64,000 nt of DNA from Phoronis australis. Its lineage: Eukaryota; Phoronida; Phoronidae. Within the stretch, counting starts at the first letter, position 1. Every line of letters begins with the position of its first letter. This document shows positions 46,241 through 57,681 of this stretch, one piece after another. The translations under genes were made by a program, and so were the position numbers. The DNA lies in contig NMRA01000042.1 in the NCBI GenBank assembly GCA_002633005.1, forward strand, positions 1,247,019 to 1,311,018, in the 5' to 3' direction. Under the pieces are notes generated by a model. That model was not told the origin of the DNA, made no database searches, and saw nothing but the letters and a program-made list of their open reading frames with translations.

Positions 46241-49200
46241 ATGGACCCTGGATACGAGAAGAGACTACTGCGGCAATGCAATGGACAGGGCTCGCCACTG
46301 TGTCTCTCTGTAGGTATTATGGAATTTTACTCGGTCAAAGTTGAAAATAATTAATTGTTTGTCAATGGAATGTTAGCCTCCATTCCTGCACTTTTTCATG
46401 GCACTGCGACTGTTCTAGTCTTCGAATGCATTTTTCTTTTTTTTTTCTGCATGCAACATTTCTCTGCTCACAAACCTAAAGTGGTTCTCATATGAAGAAT
46501 GTCCATTGTAAAGCCTAGGGATGAATTTTGTGATTGAAAGAGTAGTACCCTCTGTGCCTTGGATTGTAAAGGCTGGACCGTGAAATTTCACCAATTCTGG
46601 ACAAAGATAAGTGCCAAAGTCACTTTTTTTAATTTTCCAAAGGCTTTTGAACATGCTGTGAATGCTTGCATTTGTTCATGAAAAATATCTGATGGGAGCT
46701 ATTGTACAGTACTTGAACAAAGGTGAAATGTCACTTTAAATGGTGCTACTTATGTTTTCTGAAAGGAAAGAGAATCTAAATTTTCATTTGTCCACCATAT
46801 TGTGTTCTAAATTAGTAAGCTTTTACTGTATTAAACTTTCCACTTTTTTGACTTCTGATTTTTCCCATAAAGGATATTTAGTACCAAATTGTAACATTAA
46901 AATGATTTTCCACGTTGATTTTTATCATCTGCAGCTACCACCAGACATTGCTTTGAATGGCTGTGGGCATTCACAACAGTGTGAGAAGCCTTTCAAAAGG
47001 ATAAGAGGGCAATTTTGGTACCTTGTCTGAAATTGGTGGGATTTTAGCACAGTATTGCGAATGTGATGTGACACTACAGTCTATTGTGAATGTGATGTGA
47101 CACTAGAGTCTATTGCGAATGTGATATAACACTAAAGTCTATTGTGAATGTGATGTAACTCTACAGTCTATTGTGAATGTGATGTGACTGCAGTCTATTG
47201 GATAAGAACTGTGTGCAAGCTTGTGACAGTTGCCACTTGCCAATCTTGAAATACTTTGCTAGAAGGCTATTTTCGGAGTAATAATGGCATATAACTCTTT
47301 GGAGTTTAGGATTTATAAAAAAATTGGGAGTGTTATGGTCAGTGACTGTTCTGGAGAAAATTTAAAAGCCTCGGTCGAAGCAGTTTGTGAATTAACTAAA
47401 GAACTCTTCCGTGTTATTTGCTACAGCCTGCTGGAAGCCCCTCCTCCTCTCCGATGAAGGACAGCTATGGTGACAGGTTCATACCCAGTAGGGCTGGTGC
47501 CAGGTGGGCCATCAATTTCAACTCTAAAAAGGTACGCGTGGCTTTACCTCTTTCAACGTGTCTGCATATTAGTTTTAGGCTGGTGTCTTCTATTGGCAAA
47601 TAAGTATAATTTTGGAGTAGCAGTTATTTCTGTCTAGATTTATTGGCATTTAAGGGACAATAAAACCTACACCTGTCAAAAATGATTTTTATTTAGGGCA
47701 CTTATAGTTTAGAACTTGTGTCTCATTCTGGTCAATACTCAGACTAGAAGTGATTGTGGGTTTGATAGGAACTCTTGTTTCTTCAGACCTGGCTCATTCT
47801 GTTGCTTATTACAGAAACCTGGCTCATTGAATTTGAAACAAAAAGATAAGAATGCAATGTTGTTGCTTTGGAAGAGCAAATGTGCCTTTGAAGGAAGTTG
47901 ACGTTTTTGAAACCAGAATATGATGGATAGTGGCTCTTGAATTTTCTTGTCATTTCCCTAATTGCAGTTTTATGCGCCCACGCATTTATCTGTGGCAGTT
48001 TCAGGTTCTTTTTGTGATCTTGGCAGGTGTGTTCCTATTGCTGACTTGCTATGCACCCACTGGACTGGAGGCTATTTTAAGTTCACTAGATTGCTCTCAT
48101 CAGTGAGAATGTTTAGAACAGTAATCATCACTTGTATCTGCGCTCTATGCAATACACACAGTGGGCACATATATCAATGCTCCACATTGCTCTTGTTGTC
48201 ATTCTTGATGAAACCATAGTTAGTGAGCTAGTGTAATCATCACGGCAACATGCACTTCACCATAAAAGATCACGGTTATGTTGCTACAGTATACCCACAC
48301 TGCACTCAAAATGGCCTAATGGGCACGCATTAGCCATTACTGAAGAGACTTGTTAATTTTCTTGTATCAGGACCAGAGCCCGTCCCCCAGCCAAACGAGG
48401 AAGCCAAGAGAGGCCACTGCTGACAACAACAAAGATGGTCTGGCCTACACATGCCTGCTGAAGAATGAGCTGCTAGGGGCTGGCATTGAGGACCTCAAGG
48501 TAGTGATGGTGATTTTGCACTGATTGCCTCTGGGTGGAAGTCTTGTGCGTAATATGTAGTTTTGTCCGTAGTGTTCATTGATCGTGCACCTTGGCTTACA
48601 TGTCATGTTGAAATGATCCTGAATTCTTTTTTTTTTTTGAAATGATACGATCAGGAATTCCCATGGCAATTTTCAAGACATGGTATCCCTTTCTGTATCT
48701 ATTTAAGTAATGAATTTTATCATTTTAAATCCTGAAATTCATGTAGCAACTTTAAATACAACTTAAAGCATCTTTCTCTCTATTACTAGATGATTGTGAA
48801 TTCTAACAAGCTGCCCCATAACTTAGTTGTGAGCTTGATAAGAAGTTTGTTATGTGAGTGTTTTTGAAAATTGGCCAAATTCAGTTGCTTATCAATCCAT
48901 GGCATTGTTCATGATGATTAGAATACAAGATCACTTAGTATTTGCCAAGTCCAGCAAGTGTCGGGAGTGGGTGCCTATTAGTCAGAGAATGGTACTTAAG
49001 TTCAAGAAAGAGAACCTTCTTGTTCACTGTGTAGGATATTTTGCCCCTTGTTGACATTTGTCTAATTTATTCATCCTTGTTGACAGGACAATCAGCCGGA
49101 CGACCGACGTATCTTGGTGCCACGTGAGTCGCCCAACCTGTTCCAATATCGTGTACCTAGGCGGAGCCTTGATATGGACGACAGCTCGCCCTACTCCCTA

Positions 49201-52200
49201 TCGCCGGTAGGAACCAAGAGCCAGAAGCTTTTGAGGTCACCCAGGAAGGTCAGTCTGGGGAAACGAGTCCAATGTACTACTTGGGTACATGGGAAGTGGT
49301 TTATATACAGTTGTTCATAGGCAGTGTAATTACAGTAGATTGGTTTGTTTGAGGTGAGTTATTTAGAAATATACTCCTGGAATTTGCCAGTTGCCAAATG
49401 TCGTGTTAAGGTTGTCTCAAACCGTATTCACAAAAATTGGCCGTTTTTACAATATTTCACATAATGTGTCTAGCACAATACCTTATCAACATTCTCGTGG
49501 ATCGTTAAATACAAAATATATATCGTGTAGTAAGAAAAAAGATTTAGCAGGACCACATTGGAACCGCACAACCGCGTAGAAATTTATGTAATACTTATCC
49601 GAGGTCAAACATTACAATACTGTCACTAAAATTGAATCTCCCACTAAGCATAGAGCAGCTCCATGTGTACCCTCTGCCCTTTCAATCACCAAGTCGCCAG
49701 AATATTGAGTCAATGAAGTGTAAATATCATAGAAAGGTGCCGGGAAAATGAAGATGAGACATAGTTTTGATCCTCGGGGAGTTGTGTATCTGCATGCATA
49801 CAGCTGTTGAGAATGAATGCTCCGAGTCGCCGCACACCTCTGTGACTGTGTTCACGAACACAACAAGTTGGGAAAAAAGATGAATCCTCACCCAAATTCA
49901 TGAATTGGATAGTTAATTTGACATTTATATCAGTCTCCTGGCGTGTGGCATATGTAACAATGAACTGTTGACCTACTTTTAAGTAGATCAACTGTTGACC
50001 CCCACCTGTCGGACTGGAGACGGTCACAAAATTAATGTTTTTGTGATAATAAAGTTAATTACGCACTGCCAATTCAGTTGACATTTCAAGTGACTGTTAT
50101 TAGCAAACATGGTTAAGGCATGTATAGGTTATGTTGACTGAAGTTTTCACCGAATAATACACGGAAGACCTTGAAATTTTCACGTCTCCCAATCTAATCA
50201 GCTTTTTTCGTCTCTGCCAAATTGACTTAATCTGAACTTAGGAACATGAGTTCTCGAAAACGGCTTGGTGGATTTCACTGAAACTTTCCAAATTTAATAT
50301 CTATTCATAAATCTCGAAAAATACTGTGATGATTTTTGATATAAAGGCCTAGTTTTTGCGTATTGTAACAAAGACAAATATGTTTGTTATTTCTTATAAA
50401 AAAATACCTTACCTTTTGTGAGTTGATTTGTTATAGAAACCAAACTAAAAGACTAATCGAAAATTCCTGATGTTTTCGAGGTAACTGGTGATTCAGAAGT
50501 TTTTATTCAATTCATTAAAATTGACTGAGGGGTTATTTACCTGTGAATGTATCTTTCTTTAAAGAATTGAATTTTGATTTAAAATAGGTGTTCATGTAAT
50601 AATGATGATGGCACATATATACTTTTACTAGTTGACAAAGCGTGGTTATTTTGGTGAACATGTTAGAATGGAGGCCACTAAATAAGGTTTGATATACAAG
50701 TTAGAATGGAGGCCGCTAAATAAGGTTTGAGATAACCTTAAGAATTGTGTGACTTTGTCATTAAAGCACTCAGTGTTTCATTCAAAACAAAATATAGATT
50801 AAAGGAAATTTTATGTGTTCACATATACATGTTAAAGCAAGAACTGTCGAAATTATCATAATGTAATCATTGCACCACGTGGACCAGAGGTTGCATGAAT
50901 CTTCAGAACTTGGTGGTAAGTCTGGTTGTTGCATGATATGATGCATTTGTTACCTATCATACAACATCAATGAATGCAGTTGGACTGTGTTGTTTTTAGG
51001 CAGTGCGAAAGATTTCCAAGATCCCATTTAAAGTGCTCGATGCTCCAGAGTTGCAAGATGACTTCTACCTGAATCTGGTTGACTGGTCATCACTAAACGT
51101 GCTCAGTGTGGGTCTAGGCACATGTGTCTACCTGTGGAGTGCTTGCACCAGTCAGGTAAGGCCCCGCCACGATTGCGGGTGTACCATACCCCCTTATCCA
51201 CAGGTAAGGCATTGTGTCAACACCCTGGGGTCACCCATGTCCGGCTCATCTCAACTGTGAGTTTGAATTGCTCTGGCACATGGAAATTTAAAACATTATT
51301 TAAGTTGAGGAAATGACTATTTTCCTTATTTCTTACCATAGTCAATTATGACTTGACTACTGTACAGTAGTAAATTTTCAAGATAGCTGCGTTGCACAGC
51401 GATCAAATCGTTGGTTGATAGGTGTTCTGCACCACCTACAGGTCCATGTAATGCAGATGCTAGGTTCCAACTTTTCCTGCTACCGTAATCCCAGAAAATT
51501 TCCGCTGCTGTGCGATGGGGTGTGCTTATGACTTAAGGAGAAGGCTAACCTCTTGAAATATTCGTGTATGAAGGGCAATCCTGTGCCATACACTTCCCAC
51601 TTCGAAGAAGAATCTGTGGCTATGAAGTTATTGGCCGCAGCTGATAACGTAGAAGAATTCTGATCACAGTCCGATGTCAAAAAGCTAAAATAAATTAGTG
51701 GACTTAGTGACCAAATCAAACAGTGGGAGGGACTGACAGTCTAATTTATTCCTTTGTTTTTAAATTAATTCACCATGTAGTAATTGAATTGCTGTCCACT
51801 GAATCTGAGTCGGGATCACGTGAAAGTTGCTTTTGCGCTCTTATTACTCTAGAGAGCGCAAATATGAAAAGTCGGCCATAAGATTGTAATGTTGGGGGTA
51901 GTTTGAATGACTGGTGCATCGAGATTTTTGAGGAAATTAGCAATTGTTTTAGGAGAAATTTACCCTTGAGGCTATTTATTGCCATTTAACACACAAAAGC
52001 AATGCGGTGTTGTCACAAATTTTCAGAACAACAAGAGCAGATAGAATTAGGGTGATGATATGCGTGTGCGCTTTATAGGCATAAGACTTTTAACTCAAAA
52101 TCTAGTGGCACAACTGTATAAAATTATTTTCTTTTCCCTAGGTGACCCGTCTGTGTGACCTCTCTGGCGATGGTGACTCAGTGACGTCTGTGGCCTGGGC

Positions 52201-54938
52201 AGAGCGTGGAAACTACGTGGCTGTGGGCACGCACAAGGGATATGTCCAGATCTGGGATATAGCTGCTACAAAGAAGGTTGTTGACCTTGATGGTCATTCA
52301 GCCAGAGTCGGTTAGTCTCACAACTTGGCCTTTGCTTTGTAATAGTATCTAGAAGTGCCAGCAACGCTTTATAAATCAAGTTTGAACAAAATGACCTAAC
52401 CAAGAGTGAACTTACAAATAACCCAGTAATGGGATATGTAATCACTGTGCAAGTCAACTTTATTTGGCCTAATTCTAGGTGCTCTTGCTTGGAATGCTGA
52501 TCTACTGTGTTCGGGCAGCCGTGACAGGTTGATCATACAAAGGGACATCAGAACTCCATCTGGTAGTCATAAGAAACTCTCTGGACACAGGCAAGAGGTG
52601 AGAACACAGGGGGTACTACCAAACTGTGGACTGAGTTGGCCTTGGTTAAAAACTTCTGCACAAATGCAAGCACATTTCATTTGGCTGTAGTGCCAGTTTT
52701 TGTCTTTGCATTCCGACCTCTACTAATGTCTACACACACACAGGCACACACGCACACGCACACACACACACACACAGTGTTCCCTCTTCTCCAACTGTCA
52801 TAACCGCTTTACCCATTTTGTCATAAGTCTGGTCATGGACTGATGATTGTGAACCAATATAGAAAATCTTGATCTGGTGTGATTATATGACGGTAACAAA
52901 GCTCTAACAAATAACAATAGCAGATTGTTTTGATTTATTGTATTGTGGGTATAGATGGACCAAAAATGCTGTAGCACAGAAAGTTTGTTAAAACCCAAAA
53001 AAGGCAGAAATACAGCCATCAATTTAATGTATGGAAAACTAACATACTAAAAATGAGGTGTCTCCACTTCTGAACAGTCAGCGTTCACAGTTAGTGACCA
53101 TCTTCGTGAATCTCATCTGAAGGCAGTATGTGCCAGTAGAAAGCTCTGGTTTCAATATTGAACTGAAACACATGTGTGCACACTTAGCACTTATCTATTC
53201 TTTAGGTGTGCGGCCTCAAGTGGTCACCTGATCACCAACACCTGGCCTCTGGTGGTAATGACAATAAGCTGCTGGTGTGGAACTCGTCCAGCACATCACC
53301 TGTACAGACGTACTCGGAGCACCTTGCAGCGGTCAAGGCAATCGCGTGGTCCCCCCACCAGCATGGGCTCCTGGCCAGCGGTGGCGGTACCGCTGACCGC
53401 TGCATACGCTTTTGGAACACATTGACAGGCCAGCCCCTACAGTACGTGGACACTGGTTCACAGGTGTGCAACCTGGCATGGTCGAAGCATGCGAATGAAC
53501 TGGTATGTCAATCTTGGGTATCACTCATGTTTTGTTGCAAACAGTGTTGCACAAATTTAAAATGAGAAACAGTAAAGCGTATATGAATATGACACAAATG
53601 TGTTGGTAGTGTGTAACTAGGTCATTGAGGAAACCCTTTGACCCTGTCTACTCCTCTTCCTGTTGTAGGTGAGCACCCATGGCTACTCTCAGAACCAGAT
53701 CCTGGTGTGGAAGTACCCTTCACTGGTGCAGATAGCAAAGCTGACCGGCCACTCCTACAGGGTCCTGTACCTGGTGAGTCCAGTCTGTCTGTGCTGACCA
53801 TACCAGAAGGCTTGCAGATAGCTTATTACAAATGTGCATGACAGACTCTGGTGTTGTTGGTTAATTTCCACCAAAAAGCAGTCACCACTGTGTGTCAATT
53901 TCCCAGGAGCGTGGAAAAACAATTTACTTTGAAATTTCCAATTTTCGGCTCATCTCTTGTGTTTTGCTTCTAAATGAAGATTAGAATATTTATCATTCCT
54001 TTTACATGAGCAGGGCTTCAGCCTGCCGATATTCCAGAGGAAGCGGCCTGTCTGTTTGTCACTGGGTCGCAATCAGTCAGCAATCTGTTTCGCATATCCA
54101 ATATGCCCAAATTGTGTCCTTGAAATCCTTATTGGCAGTGGTTACAAATCATTTTTACATTCATTGGATTTGATCATACATTTATTTCGAACATCGGCTG
54201 AAGATGCATTACGTTTATGGAGGATCTCATTGAGAAGTCTGCATAGATTATTAAATAACCAAATATCTACTGTAACAAAACTAAAGATTTTAACTCAGTA
54301 AAAGTATGTATTTTCTGAAAGTAGAAAACTCCTAGAATTTGATTTTTCTCTTTAATTAAAATATTTCTGAGCAAAACAGAAAGGCATGTTGACAGCAAGA
54401 CATCGTCAATAAACACGATTAAATTTATTTCATTTAAATGTTCAAGATGAGATCTAAAAAATGCTGTGTTGCAGTTTTCTTAAATATCATTGTGGTTTTG
54501 CTTTATGTAATTTTTTTTCATGAAAATAATAACAGTCATATTTTTGATAGCCATTCATGGAAAAGTGGAACATTTTAAAAACAATTCATGTGTTTTAGAG
54601 AACACTGAAAAGCTCAGTATCTGAAAGTTTAATTTCATGTGAATCTGATCTGTCATTTCTGAGATGCGATGTTCCGAAGTTAGCCAAGTTTGAACATTTG
54701 TCTAGGATCCCACATAACCTCAGCATGCAAGCTGTTTTGCAGTGTAGCAGTTTACACTTGCACCTGACTTACACTTGTCAACATCTTCACTTTGTGGTTC
54801 CAGGCCATGTCACCAGATGGCGAGGCGATCGTGACGGGTGCAGGCGATGAGACATTGCGTTTCTGGAATGTATTCAGCAAGACAAGGTCGACTAAAGAGT
54901 CGCAGTCCGTGCTAAACCTGTTCAACCGCATTAGGTGA
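46241..54938 (+). CDS. FZR1: FZR1 (Cdh1), APC/C activator, 10 coding exons
   Basis: FZR1/Cdh1 is the WD40 substrate receptor that activates the APC/C ubiquitin ligase from late mitosis through G1. Exons: 46241-46309, 47427-47531, 48371-48499, 49087-49248, 51000-51155, 52142-52310, 52479-52597, 53206-53502, 53669-53773, 54804-54938. They join to 481 residues, against about 496 in human. The C-box DRFIPSR is at residues 39-45. [20 protein letters not shown] leads into the WD40 propeller, whose repeats include [20 protein letters not shown] and [18 protein letters not shown]. The protein ends in Ile-Arg (LNLFNRIR), the APC3-docking tail. The [10 protein letters not shown] tail marks it as Fzr/Cdh1 rather than Cdc20. 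It begins [12 protein letters not shown] as in other Cdh1 proteins, but the stretch between this and the C-box is about 15 residues shorter than in vertebrates. Untranslated first exons must lie upstream and are not resolved. Confidence 0.96.
47053..47200 (+). repeat. 29-bp minisatellite, about five units (FZR1 intron 1)
   Basis: Units of the form ATTGTGAATGTGATGTGACA followed by CTACAGTCT repeat with 29-bp period and point changes; the last is shortened. It lies 230 bp upstream of FZR1 exon 2. Confidence 0.85.
50662..50735 (+). repeat. 38-bp tandem duplication (FZR1 intron 4)
   Basis: GTTAGAATGGAGGCCACTAA and the next 18 bases are repeated immediately from 50700, with few changes. Confidence 0.8.
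52735..52776 (+). repeat. (CA)n microsatellite (FZR1 intron 7)
   Basis: An interrupted CA run with GGCACACACG breaks. Confidence 0.9.
54210..54725. mobile_element. Inverted-repeat element, family T copy 2 (FZR1 intron 9)
   Basis: This is the same element as at 36680-37190, in the same orientation, with many substitutions and small gaps. Its terminal repeat reads GTTTATGGAGGATCTCA on the left and GGATCCCACATAACC on the right. The divergence suggests an older insertion. It lies about 80 bp before the last FZR1 exon. Confidence 0.65.
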
Positions 54939-56553
54939 AGGTTGCAGTCCAACATGGGAGATTATGATTTGATAGTGCTGTTGCAATATTTTGGTAGGGA
55001 GTGGACGTTTTGTCTTTATAGCTTCAAGCTTGATGTTACTGTTCAATTTTGAAAGTGACAAAGGCTTTTCACTAAAACAAAGATAAATCATGCAAAGAAA
55101 TTGGAGAATTCACATTGTTGACCTAAATCAAGGCAGTTTTTGGGATGTTAACTTATTTTGTAAACGGTAGTTTTAGTTGGTAAAATGTTCCCCTTTTGGT
55201 AAATGCCAAAATCACATTTTAAAGAGAGCTTTAGATGAACTCCTTCATTTTGATAAGCTGTTTATTTTGACTGCGTTGTCATACGTTGTTATGTTGTTGG
55301 AAGTGATGTTGTTTTGATCCGTTGTTATTGTTGTACGATTCAATCTCAAATTGTTCGGCATCATTTTGTCAGAAAACCAAGTTTGGCGATCTGTGCAGCC
55401 AGGTCAGACTGTCTGTTACTGGGGTACAAGTTTGTCATTTGAAGTGTAGTTACCAAAATTTGTTCCCTAGTGGCTGTGTCCAAAAATGTCTATATCAGCC
55501 ACCGGTGTCTCATGTCAAGTTAGACTCGATTCAGTAGTATCCTAAAAACTCTCCCGATGGATCCTAAATCCGAGGGCCAGATCTCTAAACCCAACGGCCA
55601 GACTCTGCAAACATCATGGTCGGAGATCAGGTAGTCTCCTCGTAGTACTGTGACTCACGGCTGATAGTGCCTCAATTACATAATGCTGCTGACGTTGATT
55701 TGACAAGTTTTGCAGCAGAGAAGTGCTTATATTGGCTGACAGACAGTCAACTGTCATGAGTGCCAGCTGTGTGTAAAGGTATATCACCTAATGCTACTAT
55801 TGATCTAATGGAAAGTCATGCAGTCGTGTTGGGTGTCGGAATAACACTCAATCGGCAGGATAAGCCGAGCACTGACCGATATGTGAATAAGGTATATAGG
55901 CCAGAGAAAGGTTTTCAGCCACTGAATTGGTCCTTCACTTTGCAGTGGCTCTAAGTGTGTAACTAACGACTATCTATTGCTGTTAGGCTATGCAAAGTTT
56001 GTGCTATGAAACGTTTGAGACTGTTTGCAATCATCGCTATGTTTATGAATCAACGGCATGTTTTTGGTGATGAGGGATCAAGTCTTTCTTCTGGATTCGT
56101 CATTATAGAACTGGCGATGCAAAAAGAAAAAATTCAACAATCAATCAGTACTTTCTTTTTCTTTAATAATGTAATACTTACAATAAGGGAACCCCGGTCA
56201 GTTCACACTGCTTTCCAAGGGGCCCTCAAAATATGGATGTAGCATTGTTCACGATATTATAAAAATGTATATTTATTTTGTCACATCAGTGTGATAACGG
56301 CACTTATAGCGTACAAGTTTCATTTATGCAAGCCTGTAAAATGTCAAAATGTTTGTACACTTGTGAAAATGGCGATAATTGTAAACGGTCCTTTTAGTTG
56401 AGGAAAAAGTTTGTGTTTGTGTACAGTCAGTCACTGGGTGTCAGAAGCTGACTTCTACAGGATAGCGTTGGATGTCGAGAACATAATTTTGTTCTATTTA
56501 TGTTTTTGTACATACTTATTTAACTTGAATATTGTTGAGGATGGTCTAATATT

Positions 56554-56559
56554 AATAAA
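56554..56559 (+). terminator. FZR1 polyadenylation signal
   Basis: AATAAA about 1.6 kb after the stop codon, followed by T-rich sequence. It gives a long 3' UTR with no other gene inside it. The signal of SF3B5 on the other strand is only about 460 bp away. Confidence 0.5.
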
Positions 56560-57021
56560 ATTATCAATTTGACAATTGTTTAATTAAAAAAAGTTGCATC
56601 AACAATACCTAGCATAAAAACAATAACCATTAATGGACAGCGTTACAGCAATCACCCCCCCCTCAAGACTTTCCTAAAATGTTTGTTGTAATTAGTAAGT
56701 TTTAACAGCTTGTATTCAGTAGTTGGCTTGGGACTTAGGGAATCGCTCTACACGAGCGAACGTCATAAATATCGGTTTGATTTGACTTCAATTGGTGAAT
56801 GTGAAATGTTAGTGAAAATTGTCAATGGATGACGAAGCAAAGGAAAAAATTACGCTTGCTGACTTCATGGCAATTTATCAAAAAGCTTGAAACCTTTTTG
56901 TTTAACTCAAAATTTGATAGGTAAACTGTGTCACTGAATTCGAAAGTAACCTGTTGTTTTTAAATTGATACAGCTAAACACAAGAATGCCAAGCCAAAAA
57001 CTGGCAAAAATGCATGTTACA

Positions 57022-57027
57022 TTTATT
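57022..57027 (-). terminator. SF3B5 polyadenylation signal
   Basis: AATAAA on the minus strand, about 390 bp after the SF3B5 stop codon; FZR1 and SF3B5 therefore end tail-to-tail. Confidence 0.5.
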
Positions 57028-57414
57028 TAGGATGCAAAGTATTACAAAACCATGATATTTTAAACAGTGCAACAGCAATAACAGTCTACAAAATAGTTGT
57101 ATGAAATATGTGACCATCTACCTAAAGTGGTATCATAGTCAAAACTGAGATGGTGATTACAGAATGGATCATTACTCAAAACCTTGCAAATGAACAACAG
57201 TGTGACACCAATGTAACAGTACAAAGCAACACCAGTGACTGATGAATGTAGAGTACAGGCCTTTGTACATACAGGAACATTAAATAAATTCAAATAGAAA
57301 CTAATTTCCAGTCCCTTCTGGAACTCGGTCTCAAGTTCCCACACATCACCCACTGGTGGCCACAAGTAGATTTCTCTTGTCACTAAGTCAGCCCAGACTT
57401 GCAACACAGACAGG

Positions 57415-57672
57415 CTAGTCTTCCGGCCTTTCTGGAGGAGGTCCGCATGGCTGCAACATCTTCTCCATTAAACTAAATCTCACTCTCGCCTTGGATTCGT
57501 TCTCGGCTATGCTGAAGTAATTGAGCATATCAAACTGTCCCATGTACGCCGTGTTACTGTCACGGTGTTGATTGGTCATCCACTCCCATTTGTTGGTGTC
57601 CGCATGACCTGTACCGATGTACTTGGACTGGAGGTGTTCCAGCTGTGAGTGAATGTTGTACCTGTCACCCAT
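57415..57672 (-). CDS. SF3B5: SF3B5, SF3b complex subunit 5 (single coding exon)
   Basis: SF3B5 (SF3b10) is the smallest subunit of SF3b in the U2 snRNP and clamps the SF3B1 HEAT solenoid during branch-site recognition. One uninterrupted frame of 85 residues starts MGDRYNIHSQLEHLQSKYIG and includes GTGHADTNKWEWMTNQHRDS and ENESKARVRFSLMEKMLQ. The family is about 86 residues and very strongly conserved, so the identification is secure. An in-frame Met six codons upstream belongs to the preceding noncoding sequence: a TTTCAG acceptor ends at 57682, so an untranslated first exon probably lies further upstream. The ORF ends CGPPPERPED. Its 3' end faces that of FZR1. Confidence 0.98.
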   Translation of the reverse strand: MGDRYNIHSQLEHLQSKYIGTGHADTNKWEWMTNQHRDSNTAYMGQFDMLNYFSIAENESKARVRFSLMEKMLQPCGPPPERPED

Positions 57673-57681
57673 GCTGCCCAC

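Noticed and set aside
47053-47200. Regular 29-bp repeats resembling a CRISPR array.
   Set aside because: Units are directly adjacent with no unique spacers, in an animal intron: an ordinary minisatellite.
49710-50027. 105-codon minus-strand frame in FZR1 intron 4.
   Set aside because: No recognisable domain, no splice context, no second exon; probably chance or an old repeat.
53232-53524. Minus-strand frames opposite FZR1 exon 8.
   Set aside because: Shadows of the conserved WD40-coding exon.
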